Assembly (NCBI GenBank): GCA_018970165.1
Contig: JAGWWZ010000022.1
Span: 1-40,799 of the forward strand
Source: Planctomycetota bacterium
GTDB taxonomy: Bacteria > Planctomycetota > Planctomycetia > Pirellulales > Pirellulaceae
Direction of reading: 5' to 3'
DNA: 40,799 nucleotides
The notes beneath the pieces are model-generated. The model searched no databases and was not told where the DNA came from. It was given only the letters and a program-made list of their open reading frames with translations. The translations under genes were made by a program, and so were the position numbers. Of the stretch, positions 38,509 through 40,799 are shown in pieces. How positions within the stretch are numbered: position 1 is the stretch's first letter; every line of letters begins with the position of its first letter.

Positions 38509-38890
38509 CGTAAATCTCCGTAATGAATGGCTTGAGAAACTTGTTTCGCCGTACACAGGTACTGCCTGACATATCATCCGACTGAAATATGTACTGGCGA
38601 AATGCCGCCATCCCTGTTCGTGGGGTAGGCAAGCGGCGTGATTGCATGTTGAAGTTCCGTCCTTGATAACGACCTAGTTTGACACGTTTGGTCACTTTGA
38701 GGTTCGCTCTTTGATTTATTGTTCAATGGACGCAGTGTTATCGAATTCACACTTCGCTTAGGGTCGAGCCCCTCAAGTGGAGCGTCCTATGTTCGGAACA
38801 GCTGAGTTTGCCATAATTCGTCATAGCACTCGAGCATGGCACAGCCGACCATGCGAGTCCAATACTGACCCGAAAGCTTTCATTCACTGC

Positions 38891-40120
38891 ATGCGAATAC
38901 TTCATACCGCCGACTGGCACCTGGGCCGAACCCTTTACAGCAAAACGCGTTACGTGGAGTTTCAGAAGTTCTTGGACTGGCTCCTCGAAACCATCAAAGA
39001 TCAATCGATCGATGTCCTCCTCGTAGCTGGCGATGTCTTTGACACGGCCGCCCCGAACAATGCGGCCCAGCAACTCTACTACAGCTTCTTATCCCAACTG
39101 TCCGACACGGGCTGTCGACATGTTGTCATTACGGGTGGTAACCATGACTCCCCGACGTTTCTCGAAGCTCCCAAGCAATTGCTAAGGGCCCTGGATATTC
39201 ACGTCATCGGAAACGCGACCGATCCCGTCGAGGATGAAGTGATTTTGCTCAGCAACTCCCAGGGGACCCCAGAATTGATCGTGTGTGCAGTCCCTTACCT
39301 GCGCGACCGGGACATTCGAACATCCGAAGCCGGGGAATCGCTCGAGACCAAGGAAACCAAAATGCGAGAAGGAATCGCTAGGCATTATGCGCAAGTCGCG
39401 ACCGAAGCCGACCGTCTCCGAGGCTCCCTCGGGGCCGCCATACCGATCGTTGCGATGGGGCACTTGTATACCGCCGGTGGCAAAACGGCAGAAGGAGATG
39501 GAGTTCGGAATCTTTATGTCGGCAATCTAGCACACGTCGAGTCATCCATCTTCCCATCGACGTTCGACTACGTCGCCCTCGGCCACCTTCACGTCCCACA
39601 AAAAGTGAACAATCTCGACACCATCCGCTTTAGTGGATCCCCGATCCCGATGGGATTCGGCGAAGCGAAACAAGATAAATTCGTCAACGTTGTTCAATGG
39701 ACAGACAACCAGATGAGCGTCGAGTTGATCCCGGTCCCGCGATGGCAACAGCTCGAAAGTATCGAAGGGAATTGGCCCGACATCGAGAATCGATTGAACG
39801 CGTTGAAGCGATCAGGAGAGTCCGTCTGGCTTGAGATCGCTTATCAAGGGGCGACACCTATGGCGAACCTGAAAGATAAGATCGATCAGATCATCGCAGA
39901 GACGCAATTGGAGTATCTGAAGGTCACAACACCGCGGAGCTATCAATCGATCCTTGCACGCGAAGGGACCATTGAAACACTCGAAGAGTTGGACCCTCTC
40001 GAAACGTTCAGGCGACGATTGCAGGCGGAAAAAATCCCCGCCGAGGAATGGCAGCCTCTTGAAGAAGCTTACCAGGAAATCCAATTGCTCATGCACGAGG
40101 CAGGACGGCAATCCCAGTAA
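38891..40120 (+). CDS. sbcD: Exonuclease SbcCD subunit D (Mre11-like)
   Basis: MRILHTADWHLGRTL, LLVAGDVFDTAAP, VITGGNHDSP, YVALGHLHVPQKV; start ATG 38891 preferred over 38777. Confidence 0.93.
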   Translation: MRILHTADWHLGRTLYSKTRYVEFQKFLDWLLETIKDQSIDVLLVAGDVFDTAAPNNAAQQLYYSFLSQLSDTGCRHVVITGGNHDSPTFLEAPKQLLRALDIHVIGNATDPVEDEVILLSNSQGTPELIVCAVPYLRDRDIRTSEAGESLETKETKMREGIARHYAQVATEADRLRGSLGAAIPIVAMGHLYTAGGKTAEGDGVRNLYVGNLAHVESSIFPSTFDYVALGHLHVPQKVNNLDTIRFSGSPIPMGFGEAKQDKFVNVVQWTDNQMSVELIPVPRWQQLESIEGNWPDIENRLNALKRSGESVWLEIAYQGATPMANLKDKIDQIIAETQLEYLKVTTPRSYQSILAREGTIETLEELDPLETFRRRLQAEKIPAEEWQPLEEAYQEIQLLMHEAGRQSQ

Positions 40121-40180
40121 GTCAGCTGCCATTCTCGCAAACCAGCCACGACGATCACGATCTCCAACACCTTTATCAAC

Positions 40181-40799
40181 ATGAAAATTCTCAACGTCCG
40201 ACTCAAAAATCTCAACTCACTTCTCGGTGAGTGGTTCATCGACTTTACACATCCGCACTACGTCGACAGTGGCATCTTCGCCATCACGGGCCCGACGGGA
40301 GCTGGCAAGACGACGATTCTCGATGCGATCTGTCTAGCCTTGTACGGAGAGACACCGCGACTTGCGTCCGTAACAAAGAACGCCAATGAAATCATGTCGG
40401 AGGGGACTGCTGAGTGCTCTGCGGAAATCCAATTTGAAACGCCCGATGGAAGGTATCGTTGCACATGGCAGCAACATCGAGCCCGCGGCAATACAAGCGG
40501 TGCGTTGCAGGCGCCTCAACACGAATTGGTGAATGCGGACAGCAATACGATCATCAGCAATAGGCTTTCGCAAGTCAAAAAAGAAGTCGAGCAATTGACC
40601 GGATTGGATTTCGACCGGTTCACCAGATCAATGCTCTTGGCACAGGGGAAATTCGCAGCTTTTCTCCAGTCCAGCGCCAATGAGCGAGCTCCCATTCTGG
40701 AACAAATCACCGGCACCGAGATCTACAGCAACATCTCCATTGCAGTATTCCAACATGCAAAGAACGTTGGCAATGAATTGGATCGCCTGAAAGCAGAAG
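40181..40799 (+). CDS. sbcC: Exonuclease SbcCD subunit C (Rad50-like ATPase), 3'-truncated by the window
   Basis: MKILNVRLKNLNSLLGEWFIDF...FAITGPTGAGKTTILDAICLALYGETPRL...FTRSMLLAQGKFAAFL; open to the last base and absent from the supplied ORF track. Confidence 0.93.
   Translation, partial: MKILNVRLKNLNSLLGEWFIDFTHPHYVDSGIFAITGPTGAGKTTILDAICLALYGETPRLASVTKNANEIMSEGTAECSAEIQFETPDGRYRCTWQQHRARGNTSGALQAPQHELVNADSNTIISNRLSQVKKEVEQLTGLDFDRFTRSMLLAQGKFAAFLQSSANERAPILEQITGTEIYSNISIAVFQHAKNVGNELDRLKAE

Noticed and set aside
1-40799. tRNA/rRNA genes, integrases or transposases
   Set aside because: None recognised by eye in the sequence or ORF list; absence is not proven without tRNAscan/Infernal and a transposase search.

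Overview
The window looks like a chromosomal segment from a Planctomycetota-type bacterium. This is inferred from a DUF1501 protein with a Tat-like leader, a YdjY-like protein, a DUF6717-like protein, a giant repeat-rich secreted protein and many genes without Shine-Dalgarno sites. From left to right it contains: (1) the 3' part of a giant solenoid/RTX-like surface protein with PKD-like, metzincin-like and PPC-like regions, still open at base 1; (2) a PQQ/BamB-like beta-propeller protein; (3) a minus-strand block of YdjY-like protein, pyrF, a divergent phosphoglucose-isomerase-like protein, ABC ATPase, FtsX-type permease and HlyD-type adaptor, whose last four genes overlap by 4 bp each; (4) a 658-aa hypothetical protein and an SRAP (YedK/HMCES) protein; (5) a very divergent Tex-like protein; (6) a run of alpha/beta hydrolase, ANL adenylation core and ALDH/acyl-reductase-like genes that resembles the luxD/E/C layout without luxAB; (7) a duplicated 80-nt intergenic repeat, a DUF1501 protein and an SDR; (8) a six-gene minus-strand accessory cassette (SF2 helicase, DUF932-like, VWA, YbjN-like, DUF6717-like, small hypothetical); (9) sbcD and the start of sbcC, cut by the window end. 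The best candidates for something undescribed are the PGI-like pseudoenzyme coupled to an ABC exporter, the lux-like acyl-reduction module, and the helicase/DUF932/VWA cassette. All family calls come from reading motifs by eye; no database search was run.
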